Below, piece by piece: positions 44,683 through 52,843 of a stretch of 64,000 nucleotides of DNA (positions within the stretch are counted from its first letter, which is position 1; each line of letters begins with the position of its first letter). The DNA is from Sphingomonas bisphenolicum (GTDB taxonomy: Bacteria > Pseudomonadota > Alphaproteobacteria > Sphingomonadales > Sphingomonadaceae). Made by a program: the position numbers and the translations under genes. The notes beneath the pieces were generated by a model. That model was not told the DNA's origin. It did no database searches and saw nothing but the letters and a program-made list of their open reading frames with translations. The stretch lies in assembly GCF_024349785.1 (NCBI RefSeq), contig NZ_AP018821.1:1-64000 (forward strand), written 5' to 3'.

Positions 44683-46352
44683 GTCCGCTCCTGCAACCAG
44701 TCGTCTTCGCTGAGCTCGGCGACCGGTTTCCAGTCAATGGGCGGCTTTTCCGGCGCTTCGCCATACCGGAGGTCCGCGAGCGTCGTCCCCTCGCCTTCGC
44801 GGCGCTTTGCCTGGCGCCGCGCCGCCTTCGTGCGAACGCGGGCGCGGTGGATTTCCTGATTGGCGGCGGCCACCGCCCGCGCCGTCGCCGCGCGACCGCC
44901 ATCGGCCTGGTAGGCCCGGCCTAGCGCCCGCACTCCTGCCCTGGCGGCCTCCCAATCCGCCTCCCAGACGTCGGGATAGTCGCCGACAACCGGCAATTCG
45001 ACATAGCGGCCGTCGAGGTCGGCGTAGATATGCTGGATCGTCCGCTCATCCCAGCTGATCTCGACCCTTTGGCCGATCCTGGCGGCAAGCATCGGGTGCC
45101 AGTAATGGCGATATCTGATCTGGATACCCTTGGCATGGACCGTGAGCGACTTCGACGGCAGAAACTGGCGGAACAGTTCGCCCGCATCGACCGACACGGG
45201 CAGCAGCGGGCTGTGCTTCGCCGCCTCGCGCTCCCACATCTGGGCCGGACACAGGCCGCCCAGCGCGCTATGCGGCGCGTGATGATAGATCGCGATCTGG
45301 CACAGCAGCCAGCGCTCGAATTCCACAAGCGTCATCGCCGCGTCCGCCTCGGCATCATAGCCGTCGCGCGCCGCCACGTTCGATCCGGTCGCACCGGGCA
45401 AAAGCCGCAGTTTTCCAATCATCGTGCCGATCAGCCGCTCGATATGCCCGCCAAGATGGGCCGGCCCGGGCCTCCGCACATCGGGGCCAATCCCATTGCG
45501 GACGCAGGCGCGCCGGAAGGCTTCGGAGCGATGCGGTTTGGCCTGATCGGCATGCAAGCGCCGGAACAAACCGTGCATCGGATAGCTGACATCGACGCCC
45601 AGGTGGGCGAGGGCCGGCTCTTTGGGCAACACAGCGCTCGCAACCGCCCGTCCGCACCGGAATATCGAGGGGTCGCCGAAGCTGACATAGTAACCAAGAA
45701 TGGACCGGGTCCAGATTTCGATGAGGAAGGTGATCCACGGTCTTCCGAGCTGTTCGCGCCGCAGACTATCGACCAGGATGACATCGCCCTTGGTGTGATC
45801 CATCTGAACCAGGTCGAGAAATCCCTCGCTTGCATATTCGCCGGGGTGCGGTTCATGGGCGCTCCGCGTCTTCGATCCCATCGTCGCTTTCGCCCAAACA
45901 CGGCTCGGAATCTCAGCCAGAAGCCGCTCGATCGTCTTCTCGCTTGGGATCAGATCGGCGGGAAAGCGATGATCTCCGTTGTCCGCGTGCAACAGGCCCC
46001 AAATCTGCCGCGCCGCTTCCGCACGCGATGGCGGCACCATCTTGAGCGCAATTTCGTCGATCAACGTCTCGATGGCGGCCCTCACCTCGGGATCGATCCT
46101 GTGCGATCCAACAGCGGGTCCACGCGGTTTTGGAGCCAGCGTTTCCGCGACCGGATGCACCCGGAAGCGCGCGGCCAGTGTCCGTATCTGCCGCTCTTTA
46201 AGGCCGGTTGCCTCGGAAATCGCCTGAACCTGAGCCGCTGTCACCGGGCCGGAAAGCGATATATGTCGCCGGAAATGGGGGTAGAGAGCCAATCCCGCCT
46301 CAAGCGATTTGAGGCTCCGCCGGGGCGCTGGAGACGGCTTGCGCTCAATCAC
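44679..46352 (-). CDS. tniA: TniA-type DDE transposase
   Basis: 557 residues. N-terminal helix-turn-helix (SGPVTAAQVQAISEATGLKERQIRTLAARFRV), then the RNase-H-like core with Asp in LVQMDHTKGDVILVD, the second Asp in FRRLHADQAKPHRSEAFRRAC, and Glu in GGHIERLIGTMIGKL, the rve/DDE pattern of Tn5053/Tn7 TnsB-type enzymes. The C-terminal Mu-type beta domain follows (RYRHYWHPMLAARIGQRVEISWDERTIQHIYADLDGRYVELP). Start GTG with GGGGAG upstream. It lies next to the right transposon end. Confidence 0.93.
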   Translation of the reverse strand: MIERKPSPAPRRSLKSLEAGLALYPHFRRHISLSGPVTAAQVQAISEATGLKERQIRTLAARFRVHPVAETLAPKPRGPAVGSHRIDPEVRAAIETLIDEIALKMVPPSRAEAARQIWGLLHADNGDHRFPADLIPSEKTIERLLAEIPSRVWAKATMGSKTRSAHEPHPGEYASEGFLDLVQMDHTKGDVILVDSLRREQLGRPWITFLIEIWTRSILGYYVSFGDPSIFRCGRAVASAVLPKEPALAHLGVDVSYPMHGLFRRLHADQAKPHRSEAFRRACVRNGIGPDVRRPGPAHLGGHIERLIGTMIGKLRLLPGATGSNVAARDGYDAEADAAMTLVEFERWLLCQIAIYHHAPHSALGGLCPAQMWEREAAKHSPLLPVSVDAGELFRQFLPSKSLTVHAKGIQIRYRHYWHPMLAARIGQRVEISWDERTIQHIYADLDGRYVELPVVGDYPDVWEADWEAARAGVRALGRAYQADGGRAATARAVAAANQEIHRARVRTKAARRQAKRREGEGTTLADLRYGEAPEKPPIDWKPVAELSEDDWLQERT

Positions 46353-46385
46353 GGAACGGGCTCCCCAATGATTTTTGCTGTCCGC

Positions 46386-46516
46386 GAAATGTAGCTTATT
46401 TTGTCGAACACCGCGACGTGTATATTGCCCTAGACAGAATTACTCGCAGAGCATCCGATGTAATATATTGATATTACATGATATTATTGAAATGTAGCCT
46501 ATTTTGTCGGCTGACA
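46386..46516. repeat. Right transposon end with two near-identical 21-bp repeats
   Basis: Direct repeats at 46386-46406 and 46489-46509 read GAAATGTAGC-Y-TATTTTGTCG, differing at one base and 103 bp apart. The outer one is followed by GCTGACA, the terminal ACA at 46516. These are candidate TniA binding sites and mirror the repeats at the left end. Confidence 0.78.
46458..46479. promoter_or_regulatory. AT-rich palindrome inside the right transposon end
   Basis: ATGTAATAT-ATTG-ATATTACAT has perfect 9-bp arms in an AT-rich island between the two TniA-type repeats, about 105 bp upstream of the tniA start. It is well placed as an operator or as the promoter region of tniABQ. Confidence 0.55.
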
Positions 46517-47279
46517 GCTGCGCGCCACGAACCGCGGCGAATATGAGGCGTTCGCGCCTTGGCAGGACATACTGGGGTCATCAGACCCCTTTGTCTGGCG
46601 CGATGCGCTCCCCAAGGCTGTCGAATTGCCGGTCGAGGCCGCGGACCACCCTCCCCTCGTCCGCGCGCTCGAACAGATCCGGCGCTATGCACGAGTACGA
46701 GGCGGGCCCGACCCCTGGCTCGGTCTGCCGTTCGCCTTACGGGACCAGGGTCTGACGGCCAGCCCCCTCCCCTGCCTCGTCGGCGGCGCCAAAGCCTTCC
46801 GCTTGAAAAAGACACTGAACGAAGCCGACTGGCTCGCGCTCCTACGCGCTCTTGCCGCGCGCGCCGAGCGTGGCCTTGAACGCCTTAACCATCTGGAGCG
46901 CCTCCATCGCAAGGCCCGAACGGCAATCGCGGAGTCTTATCGTCCCGGCGCCCTGCCCTCCCTCCTCGCGCTTACGCTTCACCAACCGGTCCTGTCGCCG
47001 CAGGCTGTGGCGCGACTTCTTGATTTGACCGTGACCGGCGCAAGCAAGTTGCTCGAGCGCGCCACCGGTACCGGACTTCTAACCGAAATCACGACAAGGC
47101 GGACATGGCGCATTTTCATGAGCGTCGACCTCGCTGTCGAGTTTGGCTTTGCCAGAGCGCCTCTTGGGCGCCCCCGCGTGGAGAGGTCCCTCCCCTCGCC
47201 GTCTCGAAATCTGGCGGCTGTCTTCGATCAATTCGACGCGGAAATGGCAGCCATCGATCAGCTTCTCAACTCCCGATAA
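46517..47279 (+). pseudogene. 3' fragment of the split DUF1612/RHE_PE00001-like gene
   Basis: From the transposon terminus the frame is open and continuous: LRATNRGEYEAFAPWQDILGSSDPFVWRDALPKAVELPVEAADHPPLVRALEQIRR. It runs to an HTH at LHQPVLSPQAVARLLDLTVTGASKLLERATGTGLL and a closing SRNLAAVFDQFDAEMAAIDQLLNSR. No start codon lies at its beginning; a TTG at 46626 could give a short 217-residue product containing the HTH. The 5' part is at 39392-39637. The intact gene would lie directly upstream of the partition region. Confidence 0.75.
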
Positions 47280-47340
47280 GGCATTTCAGCGCGGATCACC
47301 TCGGCTCCTCGTCGCCCTGCACACAATAGAAGTCCTTATA

Positions 47341-47711
47341 ATTTCAGCACTTAAGCTTGTGCCGCACGATGTGTCGCGCGCTGTAACGCACGTCCGCACC
47401 ACATTCCGCTGTACTTTATGCAGCGATGACGCTTACCCCAGCGCGGCACATGTCGCCAGCGGACTCGCGTGCGCGCTCGCTGGCGTGTTCGCGCTGTAAT
47501 GCGCCCGCGCACTCGCGGTTCATCGCGCTGGCACTAAGCCCAGCGCTTACGCATATTGCCGCGCACTTGCACGCGCTGTCGCGCGTATACGCGCCTTGCG
47601 TGGCGCGGGCGGTGACGCTATCAATGGCGCTGTCATTGTGTGCGGCGCGGTGCGGGGCGGGCCATGTTTGTGCCGCGCAGTGTGCAGCGCTATCGCATTA
47701 CAGGAGTTCGC
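47341..47711. promoter_or_regulatory. Repeat-rich region upstream of parA, candidate centromere
   Basis: A 370-bp non-coding stretch dense in short GC words. GCGCTGTAACGC (47378-47389), GCGCTGTAATGC (47491-47502), GCGCTGTCGCGC (47573-47584) and GCGCTGTC (47627-47634) share GCGCTGT. The inverse word CAGCGC occurs repeatedly. TGTGCCGC-type half-sites lie at 47358, 47442 (inverted) and 47669. In type Ib partition systems the centromere lies upstream of parA and is bound by a ribbon-helix-helix partner, which is encoded next. It probably also contains the parA promoter and autoregulatory sites. Confidence 0.6.
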
Positions 47712-48398
47712 ATGCCCGTCATCACGATCGCGCAAAGCAAAGGCGGCGCCGGTAAGACCACGCTCGCGCTCGCGCTTGCTTCCGAATTCGAGGCGCTCGG
47801 CGGTTCGGTCTTCATGCTCGACGCCGACCGTCAGAACAGCTTGCTCAACTGGTATCGGGATCGGATGAATGCCGACAGGGGAGGGGAGGGGCGCATCACG
47901 GTGGAAGACGCCTCGCAGCTCCGGGACGCGGACATTGGACCCGCTATCGCGCGCGCGCGCGATGCCGCGCAGCTCGTCATTGTCGATTCCGAGGGCACTT
48001 CCAACTTCAAGACAGCCTACGCGGCGATGGACTCCGATTTCGTCGTCATTCCGACGCGCTCATCGCGCCTCGATCTCGAGCGCACCGTGGAAACCAGCGA
48101 CATGCTGGGCAAGATGTGTGGCGGCGTGCCCTACAGGGTCCTGATCACGCAGACAGGGCAGGTCGCCCGCTCTAAGGCCGAATGGGAGATCGACAGCCAG
48201 ATCAGCAATGCTCTGCCGACGTTCAACGAGCAGATGCATACGCTCGACGCGTTCCGCGCCATGTCCAACTATCGCATGACGCTGGCCGAGGTGGAGGCCG
48301 CCGGCCTGGCCAAGACCGAGAAGGCGCGGCGCATCGCGCAAGGCATCCTGGCCGACATACTCAGCGAAATTCAGAACAAGGAGGCCGTCAATGCCTGA
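47712..48398 (+). CDS. parA: ParA-family partition ATPase
   Basis: 228 residues with the deviant Walker A motif SKGGAGKTTLAL at residues 9-20, MLDADRQNSLLNWY (Walker A'), and VIVDSEGTSN (Walker B). It lacks an N-terminal helix-turn-helix, so it is a small type Ib-like ParA. CAGGAG sits 7 bases before the ATG at 47712. It overlaps the downstream partner gene by 8 bp. It drives plasmid positioning on the nucleoid with its partner and the upstream centromere. Confidence 0.92.
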   Translation: MPVITIAQSKGGAGKTTLALALASEFEALGGSVFMLDADRQNSLLNWYRDRMNADRGGEGRITVEDASQLRDADIGPAIARARDAAQLVIVDSEGTSNFKTAYAAMDSDFVVIPTRSSRLDLERTVETSDMLGKMCGGVPYRVLITQTGQVARSKAEWEIDSQISNALPTFNEQMHTLDAFRAMSNYRMTLAEVEAAGLAKTEKARRIAQGILADILSEIQNKEAVNA

Positions 48399-48786
48399 GC
48401 CCAAGTCTGCTGCCGGCGCGATGGGGGACATCATCGGCTCCACCCGGCAGCGCATCGAGCATAGCGAAGACCCGGCCGACCGTCTCAAGAACCTGATCGC
48501 TGCGACGCCGAAGCCCGCTCCGGCCGCCGCACCGGCGCCCGTCCGCGAACCGGCGCCAGCGACGCTTCCGTCCGGCTATTTCCCGCAAGTCGCGAGCGAG
48601 GTGGGCATCATCCCGAAGCGCAAGCCGCAGCGTGGTCCCGCGCGCTCGCTCCATATCAGCATGCGCCTGTCGCCGCCTGAGCGCGACCGGCTCGTTCGCT
48701 GGTGCGACGATCGCAACCTCAGCCTGCCCGACGGCATCATGGCGTTGATCGATCTCGCGGAAGGGCAGGGGGGTAGCGGGGAGTAG
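48391..48786 (+). CDS. ParB-role partner protein with ribbon-helix-helix-like C terminus
   Basis: 131 residues. A flexible N terminus (GAMGDIIGSTRQRIEHSEDPADRLKNLI) and a Pro/Ala linker that could activate ParA. The C-terminal domain RSLHISMRLSPPERDRLVRWCDDRNLSLPDGIMALIDLA has one strand followed by two helices, as in RHH DNA-binding proteins. It overlaps parA by 8 bp, the usual place of the centromere-binding partner. It is not a canonical ParB/KorB protein. Confidence 0.7.
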   Translation: MPEPKSAAGAMGDIIGSTRQRIEHSEDPADRLKNLIAATPKPAPAAAPAPVREPAPATLPSGYFPQVASEVGIIPKRKPQRGPARSLHISMRLSPPERDRLVRWCDDRNLSLPDGIMALIDLAEGQGGSGE

Positions 48787-48824
48787 GGCCCGGCTCTTTA
48801 TGTGAGGAACGGGGGGAGGGGACT

Positions 48825-49940
48825 TCAGGGCGTCCCGCGCATCGCGACCCAGCTTTTGCAGAAGCCTTCCCACGATTTGTAGAGAGCGGCGCCCGTCAGG
48901 GTCTCCAGCTTTGCGCCCATTTTCTGCCTGTAGGCATCGGCAATCATGTCCTTGTCCCAGCCTCCGCCAAAATCGCGAAAGATCGTGATAATGCGTTGGT
49001 CAGGGCAGAAACTGAGCGATCCCGAAGGGAAAGGCCGCGCCGAGGGCAGGGGGACGGGCGGCGGTGCGACCGTTTCGACCGTTCCGTCCCGCCTGGCACG
49101 CCGACCCACTTTCGGCCGATCGAGCTCCTTGGCGGTTTCCTCCTGATCGACGGGATCCTTGGGACTGAATGTGAGCTTCACAGCCTCGACCGGCCGTCCA
49201 CGCCCTGACCCGCGGATCTCGTCCCATTCCACGGTGAAATCCGCGAGCTGGTCGATCTCCAGCTTCGATTTTGCCAGGACATCGCGGCGGAATTCCGCGA
49301 AATTCTTGAAGCTACCCTCCGGCACGCCCAGACGCCGGCGCAGTTCCTCGACCTCCATCTTCACGACACGGTTCTGCCGGTTGATGATCAGGCAGCCCAG
49401 GTCATAGAGCGTCAGCGAATAGCGCGACTGCAGCGCCAGCATGACGCCCAGGTTGACCCGCGCATAATAGTCCGAGCGCTGCATCACGCGCTTGAAGGCT
49501 TCCGAAAACTCGTACTCCACGACGCTCATGCCGTCCTCGGAGATTTCCTCGACGCAGCTTGAGAGCAGGGACTGCGACATGATCGCGGGCTTGCCCTTCT
49601 TGGTCGTCGTGCGGATGCGCACGATCACGCGCAAAAGCTCGTCCATCACGGGCTGGATGCGCTCATTGCCCTTGTGCGACCCGCGCAGTTCCTTCTTGGT
49701 AATCGTGAAGTTTCTGTCCTCGCCAGCGTCCGGCCCAGCCTTGCGCAGCATGAGGGCGAAGGCCTTGCGCCCGGCGGCGCTCAAGGAGCCGGTTTCAAAC
49801 TCGGATTCGACGAGTTCGCCCGGTTTGCTTACAAAATCGAGATCGCGGCGGCGAATCACATCAGCGACCCGCAGCGTCCGGCTCAGGCCATCCGCGTCCG
49901 GGGAAACCTCGATCTCAACGATGTCCGAATCGGGCTTCAT
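48825..49940 (-). CDS. repA: Rep_3-type plasmid replication initiator
   Basis: 371 residues. First winged helix: LSAAGRKAFALMLRKAG ... KKELRGSHKGNERIQPVMDELLRVIVRI. Second winged helix: RYSLTLYDLGCLIINRQNRVVKMEVEELRRRLGVPEGSFKNFAEFRRDVLAKSKLEIDQLADFTVEWDEI, the Rep_3 pattern. The C-terminal 100 residues are a linker plus FRDFGGGWDKDMIADAYRQKMGAKLETLTG. Its start faces the iteron array at 49990-50568, and it is convergent with the parA operon. It should bind the iterons to open the origin and repress itself. Confidence 0.9.
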   Translation of the reverse strand: MKPDSDIVEIEVSPDADGLSRTLRVADVIRRRDLDFVSKPGELVESEFETGSLSAAGRKAFALMLRKAGPDAGEDRNFTITKKELRGSHKGNERIQPVMDELLRVIVRIRTTTKKGKPAIMSQSLLSSCVEEISEDGMSVVEYEFSEAFKRVMQRSDYYARVNLGVMLALQSRYSLTLYDLGCLIINRQNRVVKMEVEELRRRLGVPEGSFKNFAEFRRDVLAKSKLEIDQLADFTVEWDEIRGSGRGRPVEAVKLTFSPKDPVDQEETAKELDRPKVGRRARRDGTVETVAPPPVPLPSARPFPSGSLSFCPDQRIITIFRDFGGGWDKDMIADAYRQKMGAKLETLTGAALYKSWEGFCKSWVAMRGTP

Positions 49941-49989
49941 GTGAGTTGCATATCATCACCTTGTCATAAAGAGAACATCCCCCCGTTCA

Positions 49990-50568
49990 CTCACATAGAC
50001 GTGCCCCCAGCCCTCACATAAAGGCTGACAGAGGCGCAAACCGGCGGCCCCCGACCACTCATATAAAGAAATTGTCCGACTCGCCGATTCACCGCGAGTC
50101 TCGCGATATCCCCCATCGCTCATATAAAGTTCCTGACCCGACATTCCCCAGTCCAGCGCTTTTACCGGCCGCATTGCGACATCCCCCGCGCGCTCACATA
50201 AACGCCACAGCATCTACTTGCTTTTACTGGGTTTTTTGAAAGCCCCCCGATCGCTCATATAAAGCGACTCGGTTCGAAATAGGGAATTTGACCGGTATAG
50301 TGAGGCCCCCGAAAGCTCATATAAACGGACGGGAAGGGCAGGGGGATCGCCCCCGATCGCTCACATAAAGAAGGTCGGTCGAGGTTTAGGGCCGGCGTCG
50401 TACCAAAAAGGCTGGCCTTTCAAGCCATTCCCGTGTTGTTTTGCAAGCCACTGGGACGATTCCCCCGATCCCTCACATAATCCCCCGGCCACTCAGGCAA
50501 AGGCCCCCGGCCGCTCGCATAAAGGCCCCCGAGTCCTCACGATAAAGCCCCCAGCTGCTCACATGAAC
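49990..50568. repeat. Iteron array, plasmid origin of replication
   Basis: At least 13 copies of CTCAYATAAAG, often preceded by CCCCCGA-x-x-CG. They start at 49990, 50013, 50058, 50119, 50193, 50254, 50316, 50360, 50472, 50492, 50514, 50536 and 50558; the first and the last five carry mismatches. Spacing is 44-74 bp in the first part (61-62 bp three times) and 20-22 bp in the last five copies. All face the same way and lie directly upstream of the Rep gene, as in iteron-controlled plasmids. Confidence 0.9.
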
Positions 50569-50956
50569 GGGGTCTAACCCATTGGTTCCACGGGCGAAAT
50601 TGCCCCTGAATCTTAGAATCATTGAAATATAGAAGCTCCCGCGCTCCGCTTGGGCGTTTCTAAAGATGGATTTTTTGAGGAAGAAGTACCCTTCCGCAGA
50701 ACCGCCGAGGTTGCGCACCATGCCCTGGTCGGCTGCCCCATCGCATCCCGCAACCGCCTATCATCCTCGCCGGAGCAAAACATCCTCCAAGTCAAACTTC
50801 CGTGAAATCGATCACCGCCGCGCGTCGATCTTGAACGCCGCTTGACTAACGACGCAACCGTATCAAGGTGATCGAGCTGGGAATCAGGCGTGTTCAGCGG
50901 CACCAGCCGATACTGTTTTAACGGGCAAGATCATGCGCAATGGGGCGGGATGTGCA
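50569..50956. other. Intergenic stretch after the iterons
   Basis: About 390 bases without a gene I can support. A minus-strand frame at 50619-50903 is open, but its sequence has no recognisable pattern and no clear ribosome-binding site. The stretch is less GC-rich than its neighbours, which suits the flank of an origin. Confidence 0.4.
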
Positions 50957-51961
50957 ATGAGCCAGCGAGCGCTTTACTACGTAGCGACGCTTGGCTGTAC
51001 CGTTGCTATCGCCTTTAACGGAACACCAGCTCCCGCTCAGCCGAAGTTCGACGTGATCGATATGCATTTCCACGCCGATCGTCCTGACGATCAGGGACCT
51101 CCCGGGGGCAAGGCCTGCGCTCCCTATCCTGAATGGGGCCCGCGCGATCCCGGGCAACCGATGGACGGGTATCTCGACTGGTTTACCGGCCGCCCCGATT
51201 GCCCGACCGTGCTGTCATCGCCGACCGACGCGGATACTCTGCGCGATCGTGGCATCGCCCAGCTGAAACGGTACAATGTGCTGGCCCTTGCCGGCGGCCC
51301 AGCGGAGGTGGTGGATGACTATCGCCGTCATGGGGATGGCCACATACTTCCTGGCATCGGCTTCGGCAGCAGCGGCACCCTCCCTCCGATTGAAGATCTG
51401 CGCCGGCTCCACGCCGAAGGCAAAATGCAGGCGCTGAGCGAGATTACCACGCAATATGCCGGCATCGCCCCCGACGATCCACGCATGGAGCCCTTTTTCG
51501 CTTTCGCGGAGGCCAACGACATCCCGATCGGCATCCACATGGGGCCCGGGCCCCCTGGGACAGCTTACTTCGCCACGCCGCATTATCTCGTCTCGGCCGG
51601 TGATCCGCTCCGCCTAGAACCCGTGCTCATCCGTCATCCCAAGCTGCGGGTCTATGTTGCCCACGCCGGCTGGCCTTTCGGAGACGCGATGATCGCGATG
51701 ATGTTCGCCCATCCGCAGCTCTATGTCGATGTGGCTGTTCTCGACTGGGCCTATCCCGACCAGCAATTCTACCCCTATCTGCGTCGGCTGATCGACGCAG
51801 GTTTCGAACGGCGGATCATGTTTGGGTCCGACAACATGGTATGGCCCGACGCTATCGGAATCGCGATCGAGCGGATCAGACGCGCGCCCTTTCTCACAGA
51901 GAGGCAAAAGCGTCTGATCCTCCACGACAACGCCGCTTCCTTCCTTCGCATCAAGGGATAA
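50957..51961 (+). CDS. Secreted amidohydrolase-family metal-dependent hydrolase
   Basis: Signal peptide ALYYVATLGCTVAIAFNGTPAPAQ, then FDVIDMHFHADRPDDQ with the HxH metal ligands, IPIGIHMGPG with a further His, LRVYVAHAGWPFGD and RIMFGSDNMVWPDA with the catalytic Asp. About 334 residues, the size of the amidohydrolase-2/ACMSD-like family. The substrate is unknown. An ATG at 50933 is an alternative start, but 50957 gives the better signal peptide. Confidence 0.8.
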   Translation: MSQRALYYVATLGCTVAIAFNGTPAPAQPKFDVIDMHFHADRPDDQGPPGGKACAPYPEWGPRDPGQPMDGYLDWFTGRPDCPTVLSSPTDADTLRDRGIAQLKRYNVLALAGGPAEVVDDYRRHGDGHILPGIGFGSSGTLPPIEDLRRLHAEGKMQALSEITTQYAGIAPDDPRMEPFFAFAEANDIPIGIHMGPGPPGTAYFATPHYLVSAGDPLRLEPVLIRHPKLRVYVAHAGWPFGDAMIAMMFAHPQLYVDVAVLDWAYPDQQFYPYLRRLIDAGFERRIMFGSDNMVWPDAIGIAIERIRRAPFLTERQKRLILHDNAASFLRIKG

Positions 51962-52093
51962 GGGGCGGTACGGCGGGACAATGCGCTTGCACGCGGAGTG
52001 CCGTTCCGCGACACTCTCGCTGAGCCGCAGTCATCGCGCGTTCAGCCTTCGAATGGCAATTTGACCTGTGCTTGAATTGTAAGGGAGATCCCC

Positions 52094-52663
52094 ATGCGAA
52101 CCACGCACAAACTTCTGCTCGGCGGCTGTCTTGCCGCCTCGCTGGTGGGCGGTGTGGCCTATGCCGCGTCCCACGAGCACAAAATGACCGTCAACCTGCC
52201 GGGCGGTGAGATCGCCCACATCACCTATTTCGGCGATACACCTCCGCAGGTCAAAATTTCCCAAGCCCAGCCAGACCAGATCGACTTCGTCGATGCGGCC
52301 TTCCAGCCTTTCGCGCAGATGGACCGGATATCGGCGCTGATGGATGCGCAGATGAACGCCATGATGCGGCGCGTCGTGGATCTCCATGCCCAAAGCGCTG
52401 ACGTGACGGCGAGCGAGGCACCGCATTTCGTGTCCTTCTCCGGCCTGCCGAAGGGCACGCAGGTCCACTACAGCTATAGCTCGACCACCATCGGTCCCAA
52501 TGGATGCGCGCAGAGCGTGACCTGGACCTCGGACGGCACGGCGAACGCGCAGCCGAAGATGACGAAGACCAGCACCGGCGACTGCAGCGCCGCGGCCAAG
52601 CCGCAGATGCAGACGACCAGCGGATCGGCGCAGGCTCAGGCGGGTCCGTCCCACACGACCTGA
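52094..52663 (+). CDS. Secreted hypothetical protein
   Basis: 189 residues with a signal peptide (HKLLLGGCLAASLVGGVAYAAS), a conserved-looking HKMTVNLPGGEIAHITYFGDTPPQVKI and a low-complexity Gln/Ala/Ser-rich tail. A central Met-rich helix (MDRISALMDAQMNAMMRRVVDL) could bind metal or heme, but this is only suggestive. It lies 180 bp upstream of the protease gene on the same strand and may be co-expressed with it in envelope stress. Confidence 0.6.
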   Translation: MRTTHKLLLGGCLAASLVGGVAYAASHEHKMTVNLPGGEIAHITYFGDTPPQVKISQAQPDQIDFVDAAFQPFAQMDRISALMDAQMNAMMRRVVDLHAQSADVTASEAPHFVSFSGLPKGTQVHYSYSSTTIGPNGCAQSVTWTSDGTANAQPKMTKTSTGDCSAAAKPQMQTTSGSAQAQAGPSHTT

Positions 52664-52843
52664 TGCGGGCCGCCCGGGTCCGGTGACGCTTTGGCCGCGT
52701 GCGTGAGCGCGCGGCCATTGGCGTGAGGACATCTCATCGCATTCCTTTGCGGACCCTGCGGCTTCCGACATCGACCAAAGCCGGCGTAGCCAGTGCCGCG
52801 CCGCCCGTTCCCATCTCGAGAAAGGAAGGAAGAGGAGAATTTC

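Larger units (their letters stand above)
39638..46516. mobile_element. Tni-type (Tn5053/Tn402-like) transposon with tyrosine recombinase
   Basis: Begins TGTGAACGGACAAAGAAC at 39638 and ends ...TTTTGTCGGCTGACA at 46516. The two terminal 25-base sequences, in inverted orientation, agree at about 17 positions and both start TGT. Each end has a second internal copy of the pattern GACAAA-N5-CTRCAY. Contents, left to right: tyrosine recombinase, 12-7-12 inverted repeat, winged-helix protein, tniQ, tniB, tniA. It interrupts one reading frame whose halves lie on both sides. The 5 bp flanks (GTTCG and GCTGC) are not identical, so no intact target duplication is seen; a shifted (T/C)TGCG pair differs at one base. 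Confidence 0.8.

Noticed and set aside
45030..46394. 454-codon plus-strand open frame over tniA
   Set aside because: Antisense shadow of tniA, which has DDE motifs and coupled neighbours.
39633..46521. Exact 5-bp target-site duplication of the transposon
   Set aside because: The flanks GTTCG and GCTGC do not match; only a shifted TTGCG/CTGCG resemblance exists, so no duplication is claimed.
49990..50568. CRISPR-like regular repeats
   Set aside because: The repeats are only about 11 bp, irregularly spaced, without spacers of constant length or cas genes, and they lie before a Rep_3 gene; iterons explain them.
50619..50903. Minus-strand 94-codon frame after the iterons
   Set aside because: No recognisable pattern, no clear ribosome-binding site and unusual composition; not reported as a gene.
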